From Klenkia taihuensis (GTDB lineage: Bacteria; Actinomycetota; Actinomycetes; Mycobacteriales; Geodermatophilaceae): a stretch of 64,000 bases of DNA. Shown here one piece after another: positions 8,320 to 16,163 of this stretch. The notes under the pieces were generated by a model. That model did no database searches. It saw only the letters and a list, made by a program, of their open reading frames with translations, and was not told the origin of the DNA. The stretch lies in assembly GCF_900112525.1 (NCBI RefSeq), contig NZ_FOMD01000004.1:558001-622000 (forward strand), read 5' to 3'. Position numbers and translations under genes: made by a program. The first letter of the stretch is position 1; each line of letters opens with the position of its first letter.

Positions 8320-9027
8320 TCAGGCGGGCAGGCCGACCAGCACGCAGTCCGCGCAGGGCAGCGCCCCGGGCAGCCGCTGCAGCAGGCAGCAGGACCGCCG
8401 GGCGAACCCGCCGTCGGGCCGCCACCCGCCGGTGCCGGCCAGCGGCCCGGCGGCCAGCAGCGCGTCGAGCACCGCCCGGGTCCGCGCGGCCAGCCCCGGC
8501 CGGGCACCGGCCACCACGACGGCGGTGCCGTGCAGCGCGGAGACGACGTTGCCGGTGAGCACCCGCGGCGACACCGACCGGGCCGCGACGGCGGCGGTCC
8601 ACGGGTCGACCAGCGGGGTCAGCCAGTGCGCGGCCAGCCCGGCCGCGACGTCGTCGGGCGTGCGGACGGCGACCGCGCGCACCCCGGCCCACGCCATCGG
8701 CACCGGGTTCGACCCCACCGGCTGCAGCACCACCGAGGCGGGCACCGGCAGCACGCCGGTGGCCAGCGCGGCGCCGAGGGCGGGGGAGAGGACCCGGGCC
8801 ACCACGCCCAGGTGCACCAGCGAGTGCACCTCCCGGGCCGCGGCCGCCGATCCGAGCACCGCCGACACCGCGGCCGCCCGGGCGCGCAGCAGGGTGTCGC
8901 CGTCGGCGAGGTCCACCGCCCCGGGACCGGCGTCGTCGTCCACCGCGCAGAACGGGCCGAGCTCCGCGGCGGCGCGGAGGGCGGCGTCGGCGGGGGGCAC
9001 GACGCGAGCCTGCCACCCGACCGTCAC
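8320..9027 (-). CDS. FhuF-like (2Fe-2S)-binding protein, probable ferric-siderophore reductase
   Basis: A 235-residue protein ending in RRSCCLLQRLPGALPCADCV. The C-C-x10-C-x2-C pattern is the [2Fe-2S] site of FhuF-type ferric iron reductases; the rest is Ala/Val-rich and poorly conserved, as usual in this family. It may reduce iron released from siderophores in the cytoplasm. The GTG start at 9027 is only 23 bases from the divergent amidohydrolase start. The riboswitch lies just downstream, so this gene is not under it. Confidence 0.75.
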   Translation of the reverse strand: MTVGWQARVVPPADAALRAAAELGPFCAVDDDAGPGAVDLADGDTLLRARAAAVSAVLGSAAAAREVHSLVHLGVVARVLSPALGAALATGVLPVPASVVLQPVGSNPVPMAWAGVRAVAVRTPDDVAAGLAAHWLTPLVDPWTAAVAARSVSPRVLTGNVVSALHGTAVVVAGARPGLAARTRAVLDALLAAGPLAGTGGWRPDGGFARRSCCLLQRLPGALPCADCVLVGLPA

Positions 9028-9050
9028 ACGGCTGCGGTAGAAGGTCCGGC

Positions 9051-10256
9051 ATGAGCGACCTGCTGGTGACCGGTGCCCGCCTGCGCGACGGCCGGGTGGT
9101 CGACGTCCACGTCGCCGGCGGCCGCGTCGTGGCGATGCCCGAGGCGGGCACCGGGCCTCGGCCGGACGGCGTCCCCGTGGTGGACGCCGACGGCGGGCTG
9201 GTCACCGAGCCGTTCGTCGACGGCCACCTGCACCTGGACAAGGTGCGCACCCTGCCGCTGGCCGGCGAGGCCGCGCTGGCCGCCTACACCGCCGACGGCA
9301 TGGCCGAGTCCGCGGCGAGCATCGACCTGGCCAGCGCGGTCAAGGCGCACTGGTCGGTGGACCTGCTGCTGCCCAACGTGCGCGAGGTGCTGGCGCTGGG
9401 GGTCGAGCACGGCGTGCTGCACGTGCAGGCCTTCGTCGACGTCGACTCCGCGGCCGGGCTGGTGGGCATGGAGGCGGTGCTGGCCGCTCGCGAGGAGTTC
9501 GCCGGCACCGTCGACGTCTCCGTGGTCGCCTTCCCGCAGGACGGCGTGCTGCGCGACCCCGGCACCGCCGAGCTGGTGGAGGCGGCACTCGACCTGGGGG
9601 CCGACGTGGTCGGCGGCATCCCGTGGATCGAGGACGGCGAGGCCGACCAGCGGGCGCACGTGCAGTGGGCGTGCGCGCTGGCCGCCCGCCGCGGGCTGCG
9701 GGTGGCGATGCTGACCGACGACGCCCCCGACCCCGCCTACCGCACCACCGGGATGCTGGCCGAGGCGATGGTCGAGCACGGCCTGGTCGGCCGGGGCGTC
9801 GCCTGCCACGCCCGCGCGCTCGGCGCCTACGGCGAGGACGACCTGGCCACCGTGGTCGGGCAGGCCCGGGCCGCCGGGCTGCGGTTCGTCAGCGACCCGC
9901 ACACCGGAGGGCGGGCGCTGCCGGTGCGCCGGCTGGTCGCCGAGGGCCTGCCGGTGGGGCTGGGCCAGGACGACGTGGAGGACGCCTACTACCCCTTCGG
10001 CCGGCACTCCCTGCTCGAGGTGGCGTTCCTCGCCGCGCACCTGCTGGAGATGCGCTCGGCGGCGGACCTCGAGACCCTCGTCGACCTCATCAGCACCTCG
10101 GCCGCCCGGGTGCTGGGCCTGGCCGACCACGGGCTGCGCGTGGGCGGGCCGGGTGACCTGCTGGTGCACGACGCCGTCCGCACCGTGGACCTGCTGGCCC
10201 GGCACGCGGCCCCGCGCGCCGTGGTGCGGTCCGGCCGGGTGGTCGCTCAGCGCTGA
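9051..10256 (+). CDS. Cytosine-deaminase-like amidohydrolase
   Basis: A 401-residue metal-dependent hydrolase. The N-terminal metal motif is GHLHLDK (His59, His61, with Asp63 and Lys64), as in cytosine deaminase; a later His lies in GVACHARAL and an Asp in GLGQDDVEDAYYPFG, a motif close to the CodA metal Asp. The segment where CodA has HxDE reads MLTDDAPDP, so the His and catalytic Glu are not conserved and the substrate may differ. The stop overlaps the remains of an opposing DUF998 gene. A broken, diverged second copy lies at 12955-13178. Confidence 0.78.
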   Translation: MSDLLVTGARLRDGRVVDVHVAGGRVVAMPEAGTGPRPDGVPVVDADGGLVTEPFVDGHLHLDKVRTLPLAGEAALAAYTADGMAESAASIDLASAVKAHWSVDLLLPNVREVLALGVEHGVLHVQAFVDVDSAAGLVGMEAVLAAREEFAGTVDVSVVAFPQDGVLRDPGTAELVEAALDLGADVVGGIPWIEDGEADQRAHVQWACALAARRGLRVAMLTDDAPDPAYRTTGMLAEAMVEHGLVGRGVACHARALGAYGEDDLATVVGQARAAGLRFVSDPHTGGRALPVRRLVAEGLPVGLGQDDVEDAYYPFGRHSLLEVAFLAAHLLEMRSAADLETLVDLISTSAARVLGLADHGLRVGGPGDLLVHDAVRTVDLLARHAAPRAVVRSGRVVAQR

Positions 10257-10261
10257 CGCGG
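10155..10261. repeat. Left copy of a 107-bp direct repeat flanking the island
   Basis: These 107 bases (the last 34 codons of the amidohydrolase plus the end of the opposing gene) align without gaps to 13077-13183; I count 5 mismatches. Weaker similarity continues to about 10340 and 13282. The pair brackets the low-GC island. Confidence 0.85.
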
Positions 10262-10340
10262 GGTCCTCCAGGCGGCTTCCTCGTCGAAGGGCTCGTCGTC
10301 GTCCTCGTCCACCCGCTGCTTCTTGGTGTCCGCCTTCAAG
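10247..10340 (-). pseudogene. Remnant of a duplicated DUF998 gene (C-terminal end only)
   Basis: On the minus strand this stretch encodes about 30 residues ending [18 protein letters not shown] and a stop. They match the C-terminus of the intact DUF998 gene at 13169-14011 ([15 protein letters not shown], then KTPRQR), with small indels. Similarity ends near 10340, so only the tail of a second copy remains. Its stop overlaps the amidohydrolase stop in the same way as in the intact pair. Confidence 0.8.
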
Positions 10341-10754
10341 GTGGGCGTTGTCAACGGCCCTGCGCAGTGCGGGCAGCACATTGACCTTGCTCTGCAGCCG
10401 GCCGAGTCGGGTGCGCAGATGGCTGATGGCCATTTGCTCAAAGGTGTGGTGACGCAGGGGGGAAAGGCGCAGGGAAAACCGCCGTGCTTCGAGAGCTGGT
10501 CCTTGATGATGCCGTCGGCGGTAAACCGGGCGGTCGCCCGACTAGGAAGGGCGGTTTGGGCCGCCTCGTCGTGTGTCTCGACACAAGTCACCCCGGCATC
10601 GGTCGACGACGCACCATGAGGGACACGGCCAGCACGAGGTCTAATCGAACCGCCCGCCAAGCCGGCAGCTGAGCGGTATGAGTCTGCAGCTTGTGACATG
10701 CTGAACCGACTCGCACAGAATCTAGCTATCTTGACAACAGGAACAGGTAACGGC
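10341..10754. other. Intergenic stretch at the left side of the island, no confident gene
   Basis: This region holds no gene I can support. GC falls along it toward the island gene. On the minus strand, about 10330-10450 reads as HHTFEQMAISHLRTRLGRL and then QSKVNVLPALRRAVDNAH, which looks protein-like but has no start and no recognised family; it may be a fragment of a lost gene. The last 60 bases contain TTGACA at about 10732 and a weak AGGAACAGG leader to the ATPase gene. Confidence 0.4.
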
Positions 10755-12842
10755 ATGCGATTCAACAGCATCTCTATCTCGAACCTCCGCGCCATTGAGC
10801 GGTTTGAAGTTGACGACCTGAAAGATTTTATTGTCATTGCAGGCCAAAACGGTTCAGGTAAATCTTCCGTATTTGACGGACTGAGACTGTTGAAGTCAGT
10901 TTACGGAGGCTATCAGGCTGACGAATACATGCAGTGGTTTGGCGAATTTGCAATTAATCTCCAAGACAAGTCCGCTCTGCGGCGGTTGTTCCGAGACTCG
11001 TCTCGCGAGATCAAGATCGCAGCCGAGGTGTCGTTCACAGAAGCAGAGCGCGCGTTCGTGCTGGACAATCTCGATAATTTGACGGATCCGATCGCATGGC
11101 AGATGGTGACCGGTCAGCGATCCGACCACTGGTCGTTCAGCAGAATGGCCATTGCATTGCAGTTGCAGCAGTATGAAGAACAAGTCAAGGCGGCGTCCGC
11201 CTCCCTGAAGGAGGCGGTGCGCAGCCAATTTACCTCCCGCGACCAGTCGCTCTCGCTTACTATTCTGCCGTCGGGAGAGATGTACCTGAACAATTCTAAG
11301 CCTGTCGAGGTCGCCTTTCAAAGTTATCAACCGGACCACTTGGGCGTAATCGAATATCACAGCGCGTCACGCGCTTACACGCGCCAAGATGTCGGCGGCA
11401 TCGACTTGAATGTGCGCAACTTTCAGGACCAGCGCCGACAGCAGGCGCTGTACAACTGGCAAGCTAAATACCAGAACGTTAAGACCGAATTGGCGTCGAG
11501 CTACCTGCGTCAGCTTATTTCGAGGCAGGCGGGAACCGGGGGTTCGGAAGACGATCTGAACGCTACGCTGGCTGAACTATTCAAAACGTTCTTCCCAGAC
11601 AAATCGTACGGGGGAGTTCGACCGCTAGAAAATGGCGGTCTCGAATTCCCGGTGAAAGTTGGCGAGAGTGCTCAGCACGATATCGACGATCTGAGCTCGG
11701 GCGAGAAGGAAATTCTATATGGGTACTTGCGCCTGCGGAACTCAACCCCCGCCAACAGTGTAATTCTGCTTGACGAACCCGAGCTGCACCTTAATCCAAG
11801 CCTGATGCAGGGGTATGCCGACTTCTATCATCGGCACCTGGGTCTAGCGAGGGGGAACCAGCTGTGGCTTGTGACGCACTCGGACGCGCTTCTGCGACAG
11901 GCCGTCGGAAATAGTAATTATCGCGTTTATCACATGGTGTCCGCATCCTCGGCTGGGCCCGCCGTGAATCAGGCGGCCGAGGTCCTCTTGGACGACGAGT
12001 TGGATCGCGCTGCGATTGACTTGGTCGGTGACCTTGCTAGTTACAGGCCGCAGGCGAAGATTGTCATCCTCGAGGGGGCGGAGGATGACGGTTTTGACGT
12101 TGGTGTCGTTCGCCGCCTCTTCCCCGATGCTGCTCGTCGACTGAATCTTGTAAGTGGCGGATCCAAGCGTCGAGTGCGCGACCTACACGAAATATTGGTG
12201 AAATCGTCGGAGCTAAACGGGGCTCACAACAAGTTTTATGCCATCTGCGACCGGGATTCGGACGTAAGGTTGACCGCCGAGATTGAGAATCGAGTTTTCA
12301 CTTGGGATCGCTACCATATTGAGAACTATTTGCTCGATTCCGAGCTCATCCTCTCGGTCTCGACAAGTCTTAGTTCATCGGCACCGTTCGCGACGGTGGA
12401 AGAGGTGGATGCTGCCCTGGTGAAGGCCGCGCGGGAGGTGCTGGGAGGATTGGTAGTCCAAGTTGTGCAGCGCGGAATCAATTCTGCCCTTATTAAGACC
12501 GTGTCCATCGGCATAGATCCGGCATCTCGCACCCCCGCGGCCGATTTCTTGAACTCGGTTGCCTCGTCCACGAACAAGTTCAGGGCGGCGGCGGACGGGC
12601 TGACGTACGAGGAGGTGAACCGTCGCGTGACGGATGCGCAGGCAAAATTCGCGGACGCGCTGTCGGATGCGAGTTGGCGTACGGAATTCCCGGGTCGCGA
12701 CGTGCTGAAAAGATTCGTCGGTGCTTCCCTAGTGGGTGTCAATTACGTTGCATTTCGAAACCTGCTGCTTGACAAGATGGCTGAGCAGCAGATCCAACCA
12801 GTTGGGATGAAGGCCGTCATTGAAAGGGTTCTACATGAGTAA
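10755..12842 (+). CDS. AAA ATPase fused to DUF4435/TOPRIM-like domain (candidate phage-defence protein, PARIS/OLD-like)
   Basis: A 695-residue protein read from ATG 10755 (MRFNSISISNLRAI); an upstream in-frame ATG at 10698 is less likely, because SMC/OLD-type ATPases begin near this strand. Walker A is GQNGSGKSS (30-38), the ABC-type signature LSSGEKE (313-319), Walker B VILLDEPELHL (336-346) and the switch His375 (THSD). The C-terminal third has ILEG (Glu440), CDRDSD (Asp499, Asp501, Asp503) and YHIENYLL (520-527), the acidic pattern of DUF4435/TOPRIM-like domains. ATPase plus DUF4435 are the two parts of the PARIS system (AriA, AriB), which also occurs fused; OLD nucleases are the other close model. 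GC is about 47% in a 60-base sample (10861-10920) against about 77% at 10141-10200, so the gene is foreign. Function is inferred. Confidence 0.8.
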   Translation: MRFNSISISNLRAIERFEVDDLKDFIVIAGQNGSGKSSVFDGLRLLKSVYGGYQADEYMQWFGEFAINLQDKSALRRLFRDSSREIKIAAEVSFTEAERAFVLDNLDNLTDPIAWQMVTGQRSDHWSFSRMAIALQLQQYEEQVKAASASLKEAVRSQFTSRDQSLSLTILPSGEMYLNNSKPVEVAFQSYQPDHLGVIEYHSASRAYTRQDVGGIDLNVRNFQDQRRQQALYNWQAKYQNVKTELASSYLRQLISRQAGTGGSEDDLNATLAELFKTFFPDKSYGGVRPLENGGLEFPVKVGESAQHDIDDLSSGEKEILYGYLRLRNSTPANSVILLDEPELHLNPSLMQGYADFYHRHLGLARGNQLWLVTHSDALLRQAVGNSNYRVYHMVSASSAGPAVNQAAEVLLDDELDRAAIDLVGDLASYRPQAKIVILEGAEDDGFDVGVVRRLFPDAARRLNLVSGGSKRRVRDLHEILVKSSELNGAHNKFYAICDRDSDVRLTAEIENRVFTWDRYHIENYLLDSELILSVSTSLSSSAPFATVEEVDAALVKAAREVLGGLVVQVVQRGINSALIKTVSIGIDPASRTPAADFLNSVASSTNKFRAAADGLTYEEVNRRVTDAQAKFADALSDASWRTEFPGRDVLKRFVGASLVGVNYVAFRNLLLDKMAEQQIQPVGMKAVIERVLHE

Positions 12843-12855
12843 TCGTCTTGCGTAA
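12835..12855 (+). other. Six-codon frame overlapping the ATPase stop
   Basis: ATG at 12835 overlaps the ATPase gene end by 8 bases and reads MSNRLA before TAA. Start/stop overlaps of this kind normally couple a second operon gene. Here the frame closes at once and high-GC host-like sequence soon follows, so it may be the stub of a lost partner gene, or chance. Confidence 0.25.
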
Positions 12856-12954
12856 GTCGTTCTGCATCGTTTGGGGGGTCTGATTCGTGTATACGAGGTG
12901 AGAGAAGGGTGCAACAGTTAGCGTGGATTGGCCTCCGTGCTCCGGTACTTCGCC

Positions 12955-13178
12955 AGGAGCGATCTGCTGGTGTCCAGCGCCGGCGCACGGGTCCGCGATG
13001 GCCGGGCGGCCGACGTTCACATCGCCGCGGGCCCGTTGGCCGCGCGGGCCCCGGTAGGGGACGGGGCCCGCGCGGCGACCTGCTGGTGCACGACGCCACC
13101 CGCACGGTCGACCTGCTGGCCCGGCACGCGGCCCCGCGCGCCGTGGTGCGGGCCGGCCGGGTGGTCGCTCAGCGCTGA
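12955..13178 (+). pseudogene. Internally deleted second copy of the cytosine-deaminase-like gene
   Basis: Positions 12955-13047 align to the start of the intact gene at 9051 (SDLLV, RVRDGRAADVH against LRDGRVVDVH), but the ATG has become AGG. Positions 13077-13178 align to its last 34 codons ([20 protein letters not shown]). About 1 kb between is missing and the two parts are in different frames. It cannot make the enzyme. The substitutions relative to 9051-10256 show that the two copies are diverged, not a fresh duplication. Confidence 0.85.
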
Positions 13179-13183
13179 CGCGG
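13077..13183. repeat. Right copy of the 107-bp direct repeat flanking the island
   Basis: Partner of the repeat at 10155-10261 (5 mismatches by eye, no gaps). It sits at the junction of the broken amidohydrolase copy and the intact DUF998 gene. Confidence 0.85.
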
Positions 13184-14011
13184 CGTCTTCGGCGTCTTCC
13201 AGGCGGCCTCCTCGTCGAAGGGCTCGTCGTCCTCCTCGTCGTCCGACCGGTCGGCCGCCTGCTTCTTCGCGTGCGCCTTCAGCGCCTCGTCCCGGGCTCG
13301 CGCGCGGTCAAACGCCTCGGCCTTCTCCAGCTCACGCCGCTGCCGCTTGGTGAGCGGGGCGTCCTCCCCCTCGGGGAGCACCACGCGCCAGTCGTCGCGT
13401 TGGCGCAGCAGCAGGACGGCGGCGACGGCGAGCCCGACCGGCAGCACGTAGGCCGCCACCCGCTCCATGCCGCCGTAGCCCAGCAGCGCGGTGACGCCGG
13501 TGCCGAAGAAGACCGTGCCGATGGTGCCGACCAGACCGAGCAGCGCCAGCACGGTGCCCACCGCCTCCGAGCGGGGTCGCACGCCGTAGGCCAGCGCGAT
13601 GAGGCCCAGCCCGCTGCCGAGCAGGTAGAGGACCGCGCCGACGGTGTGCGTGCCGCCGCCGGAGTCCGACGGGAACAGCCCGACCAGCAGCACCCCGGCC
13701 CCGGCGGCGGCCAGCAGCACCAGCGCCAGCCGGCCGCCGAGGCCCACGAGCGCCGGGTACAGCAGCACCGCGCCGGCCACGATGAGCACCGCCTGGGCGA
13801 CGAAGGAGGCGTTCATCAGCCCGGCGGCGGGGGAGAGGTCGGTGCCCAGGTCGCTGATCGCCTGCTCGACCCGGCTGTACCCGCCGAACCGGGCGATGGC
13901 GACGGCCTCGACGACGAAGAACTGCAGGGTGAGCAGCCACGCCAGCGACCCCGCCAGGTAGCGGGTGCGGCTCAGGGAGGTCGGGGCGGTGCTCGGCTCG
14001 CTGTCGGTCAC
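13169..14011 (-). CDS. DUF998 domain-containing membrane protein
   Basis: A 280-residue protein with about six transmembrane segments in the first 215 residues ([20 protein letters not shown], then ISDLGT, a typical DUF998 loop). A charged cytoplasmic tail follows ([15 protein letters not shown] to [14 protein letters not shown]). Function of the family is unknown. I choose GTG 14011, which leaves 37 bases to the divergent gntR start; an upstream ATG at 14086 would run into that gene. Its 3' end is partly duplicated at 10247-10340. Confidence 0.8.
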   Translation of the reverse strand: MTDSEPSTAPTSLSRTRYLAGSLAWLLTLQFFVVEAVAIARFGGYSRVEQAISDLGTDLSPAAGLMNASFVAQAVLIVAGAVLLYPALVGLGGRLALVLLAAAGAGVLLVGLFPSDSGGGTHTVGAVLYLLGSGLGLIALAYGVRPRSEAVGTVLALLGLVGTIGTVFFGTGVTALLGYGGMERVAAYVLPVGLAVAAVLLLRQRDDWRVVLPEGEDAPLTKRQRRELEKAEAFDRARARDEALKAHAKKQAADRSDDEEDDEPFDEEAAWKTPKTPRQR

Positions 14012-14048
14012 GGGGACCCATGGTCCCAGCACCGGCAGACTGGTGCCC

Positions 14049-14420
14049 GTGACCCTCGACGTGAGCGTGGACGCCGGCAACGGCACACCGCCCTACGAGC
14101 AGCTGCGCGCCCAGATCGCCGAGCGGGTGCACGACGGCCGGCTCACCGAGGGCGACCGGCTGCCGACCGTGCGCGGCCTGGCCGAGCAGCTCGGCGTCGC
14201 GCCCGGCACGGTCGCCCGGGCCTACGCCGAGCTGGAGGTCGACGAGCTGGTCGAGGGCCGCGGCCGGGCCGGCACCGTGGTCACCGGCGGCTCGGGCGAC
14301 CCGGCCCGGGCCCGGCTGCGGGGTGCGGCCAACCGGCTGGTCGCCGCGGCCCGTGCCGACGGGCTGGACGACGGCACGGTGCTCGCCGTGGTGCACGACG
14401 CGCTCACGGCCCGCCGGTGA
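14049..14420 (+). CDS. GntR family transcriptional regulator (YtrA type)
   Basis: A 123-residue protein made almost only of the GntR winged helix (about 12-75: [17 protein letters not shown], then [20 protein letters not shown] and GRGRAGTVV), with a short C-terminal helix pair as in the YtrA subfamily. GTG 14049 is chosen because residues upstream lack conservation and overlap the divergent gene. Its stop overlaps the ynfA-like start (GTGA). YtrA-type regulators often control adjacent transporter genes. Confidence 0.9.
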   Translation: MTLDVSVDAGNGTPPYEQLRAQIAERVHDGRLTEGDRLPTVRGLAEQLGVAPGTVARAYAELEVDELVEGRGRAGTVVTGGSGDPARARLRGAANRLVAAARADGLDDGTVLAVVHDALTARR

Positions 14421-14749
14421 CCGCGCGCTCGGTCGCGCTGTTCGTGCTGGCCGCGGTCTGCGAGATCGGCGGCGCCTGGCTGGTCTGGCAGGGCGTACGG
14501 GAGCACCGCGGGTGGCTGGTCGCGGGGGCCGGGGTGGTGGCGCTGGGCCTGTACGGCTTCGTCGCGGCGCAGCAGCCCTCGGCGGAGTTCGGCCGGGTGC
14601 TGGCGGCCTACGGCGGGGTCTTCGTCGTGGGGTCGCTGCTGTGGGGCGCGGTCGCCGACGGTTTCCGGCCCGACCGGTGGGACGTCGTCGGCGCGCTCGT
14701 CTGCCTGGTCGGCGTCGCGGTGATCATGTACGCCCCGCGGTCGGGCTGA
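14417..14749 (+). CDS. YnfA family (UPF0060) small membrane protein
   Basis: A 110-residue protein with four transmembrane helices. Features typical of UPF0060/YnfA include [11 protein letters not shown], the repeated AAYGGVFV segment and a C-terminal [20 protein letters not shown] helix. The family resembles small multidrug resistance proteins; a transport role is plausible but unproven. It is translationally coupled to the GntR gene (GTGA). Its last 26 bases overlap the convergent EVE-like gene. Confidence 0.88.
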   Translation: MTARSVALFVLAAVCEIGGAWLVWQGVREHRGWLVAGAGVVALGLYGFVAAQQPSAEFGRVLAAYGGVFVVGSLLWGAVADGFRPDRWDVVGALVCLVGVAVIMYAPRSG

Positions 14750-15137
14750 GCGCCCGCACCACCGCCCACTGCTCGGGCGTCAGGTAGGACGGGTTGCTCC
14801 CGGCCGGCATCCGCAGCACCTCGGCGGTGCGCACAACCGGGTCGGCGAGCAGCGCACCGCGCGGCACCGGGTCGGCCAGGAGCTCCCACCGCACCTGCAC
14901 CTCGAGGGCACCCGCGTCGACGCCGGTGACCGTGCCGACCGCGTGCACGCCCGGGTCGACCCGCCCGCTGCACCACAGCACGGCCGGGTCACCGGGTCCG
15001 ACGAGGTCCAGCCGGTAGCTGCGCCGCACGCAGCGGATCAGGTCGCCCGTCTGCCCGGGGCGCCAGCCGGGGAGCAGCTGGTCGGGCAGCACCGCCGACT
15101 TCAGCAGCCAGCAGCCGATCCCCGCCCGGGTCAGCAC
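14724..15137 (-). CDS. EVE-like (PUA-fold) domain protein
   Basis: A 137-residue protein with the pattern of EVE domains: GCWLLKS near the start, [31 protein letters not shown] and [13 protein letters not shown] domains bind modified bases in nucleic acids in some proteins; the role here is unknown. GTG 15137 overlaps the stop of the WcbI-like gene. The 3' end overlaps the ynfA-like gene, so either the overlap is real or the true end is disputed. Confidence 0.6.
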   Translation of the reverse strand: MLTRAGIGCWLLKSAVLPDQLLPGWRPGQTGDLIRCVRRSYRLDLVGPGDPAVLWCSGRVDPGVHAVGTVTGVDAGALEVQVRWELLADPVPRGALLADPVVRTAEVLRMPAGSNPSYLTPEQWAVVRALSPTAGRT

Positions 15138-16084
15138 CCGAGCGCGGCGAGCCGGTCGGCGTAGCGGTCCACGGCGCGGCGGGCGACGTCCGGGTGCTGG
15201 GCGTAGAAGCCGAGCTGGGCCTCGGCGACCTCGGCCCAGGGCACGTCGCGGCCGGCCAGCTCCCAGCGCGGCCGGGCCGCGGCGGGGTCGAGGTCGAGGG
15301 CGGCCAGGACGGCGGTGTCCAGCGGGGCCCTCGAGCTGCCCAGCATCTGGTGGTCGGGCACCGCGGGCTCGCCGGCCCAGCCCAGCGTCCTCAGCACCCC
15401 GGCACCGACCTCGCGCAGGGTGGCGTTGGCCGGGTGGTTCACCGTCCACATCGCCTCGGCGCCCCCGGCGACGACGGAGTCGGTGGTGTCGACGTCCAGC
15501 GCGGCGTTGCGCCGCCGCAGCTCGCGTTGCGAAGCGGCGGCCAGCTCGCGGACGGCTTCCGGGTCGAGCCGGGCCGTCTCGATCGCCGCCATGGCCCGGT
15601 CGGTGTCCCACCCCCGGGTAGCGGCCTGCAGCAGCCGCAGGTCGTGGTAGTCGGTGAGCGGGGCGTCGACCCGGGCGCCGGCGGCGTCGTGGGCGTGCAC
15701 CTGCCACGGGAACAGGCCCTCGTAGTAGGTGGTGGGCACCCGCACCACCCGGGCGTCGGCGGGCAGCAGCGCGACCAGCTGCTCGCTGCCGCAGCCGGGC
15801 ACCCGGTACTCGTCCTTGACCGGCTGGGTGACCAGCACCCCGGCGACCCCGACCAGCTCGTGCAGGCGGCCCACCTCGGCCTCGTCCATCTCGAACACCG
15901 GCGGCAGCCGGACGAACTCCACCCCGTGCTCCGCGCCCGCCGGGGCGACCATCCGGCGGATCGACTCGGCCTGGCAGTTGCCCCACACGAAGCCCACGCT
16001 GCCCGGTTCCACGGTGGCGGCGTCGAGCTCGTGCCAGCGGCGCAGGTGCTCGGGGACGGGGATCTCCACCTGGTGCGCGGTCAT
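15131..16084 (-). CDS. WcbI-like polysaccharide biosynthesis family protein
   Basis: A 317-residue protein with WGNCQAESIRRM near residue 34, the signature of the WcbI domain seen in capsule-biosynthesis proteins, and TTYYEGLFPWQ and NHPANATLREVG further on. WcbI binds acetyl-CoA/CoA in capsule biosynthesis of Burkholderia; no capsule genes are seen nearby. ATG 16084 is chosen since upstream codons overlap the divergent MFS promoter. It is coupled to the EVE-like gene by a 7-base overlap. Confidence 0.7.
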   Translation of the reverse strand: MTAHQVEIPVPEHLRRWHELDAATVEPGSVGFVWGNCQAESIRRMVAPAGAEHGVEFVRLPPVFEMDEAEVGRLHELVGVAGVLVTQPVKDEYRVPGCGSEQLVALLPADARVVRVPTTYYEGLFPWQVHAHDAAGARVDAPLTDYHDLRLLQAATRGWDTDRAMAAIETARLDPEAVRELAAASQRELRRRNAALDVDTTDSVVAGGAEAMWTVNHPANATLREVGAGVLRTLGWAGEPAVPDHQMLGSSRAPLDTAVLAALDLDPAAARPRWELAGRDVPWAEVAEAQLGFYAQHPDVARRAVDRYADRLAALGC

Positions 16085-16163
16085 GTGCCCAGCCTGGGAC
16101 CTGGACGTGAGATGGGCGACCCCGGCTGGCCCCGGAGCGGTCACCGGTTGCAGGGTGGTCGCC

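Noticed and set aside
10257-13168. Transposon or insertion sequence as carrier of the low-GC island
   Set aside because: No transposase, inverted terminal repeats or short target duplication were found; the flanking 107-base repeats derive from neighbouring gene ends.
12928-13353. A 141-codon plus-strand open frame as a real gene
   Set aside because: It is the start of the decayed amidohydrolase copy read through a deletion junction into another frame.
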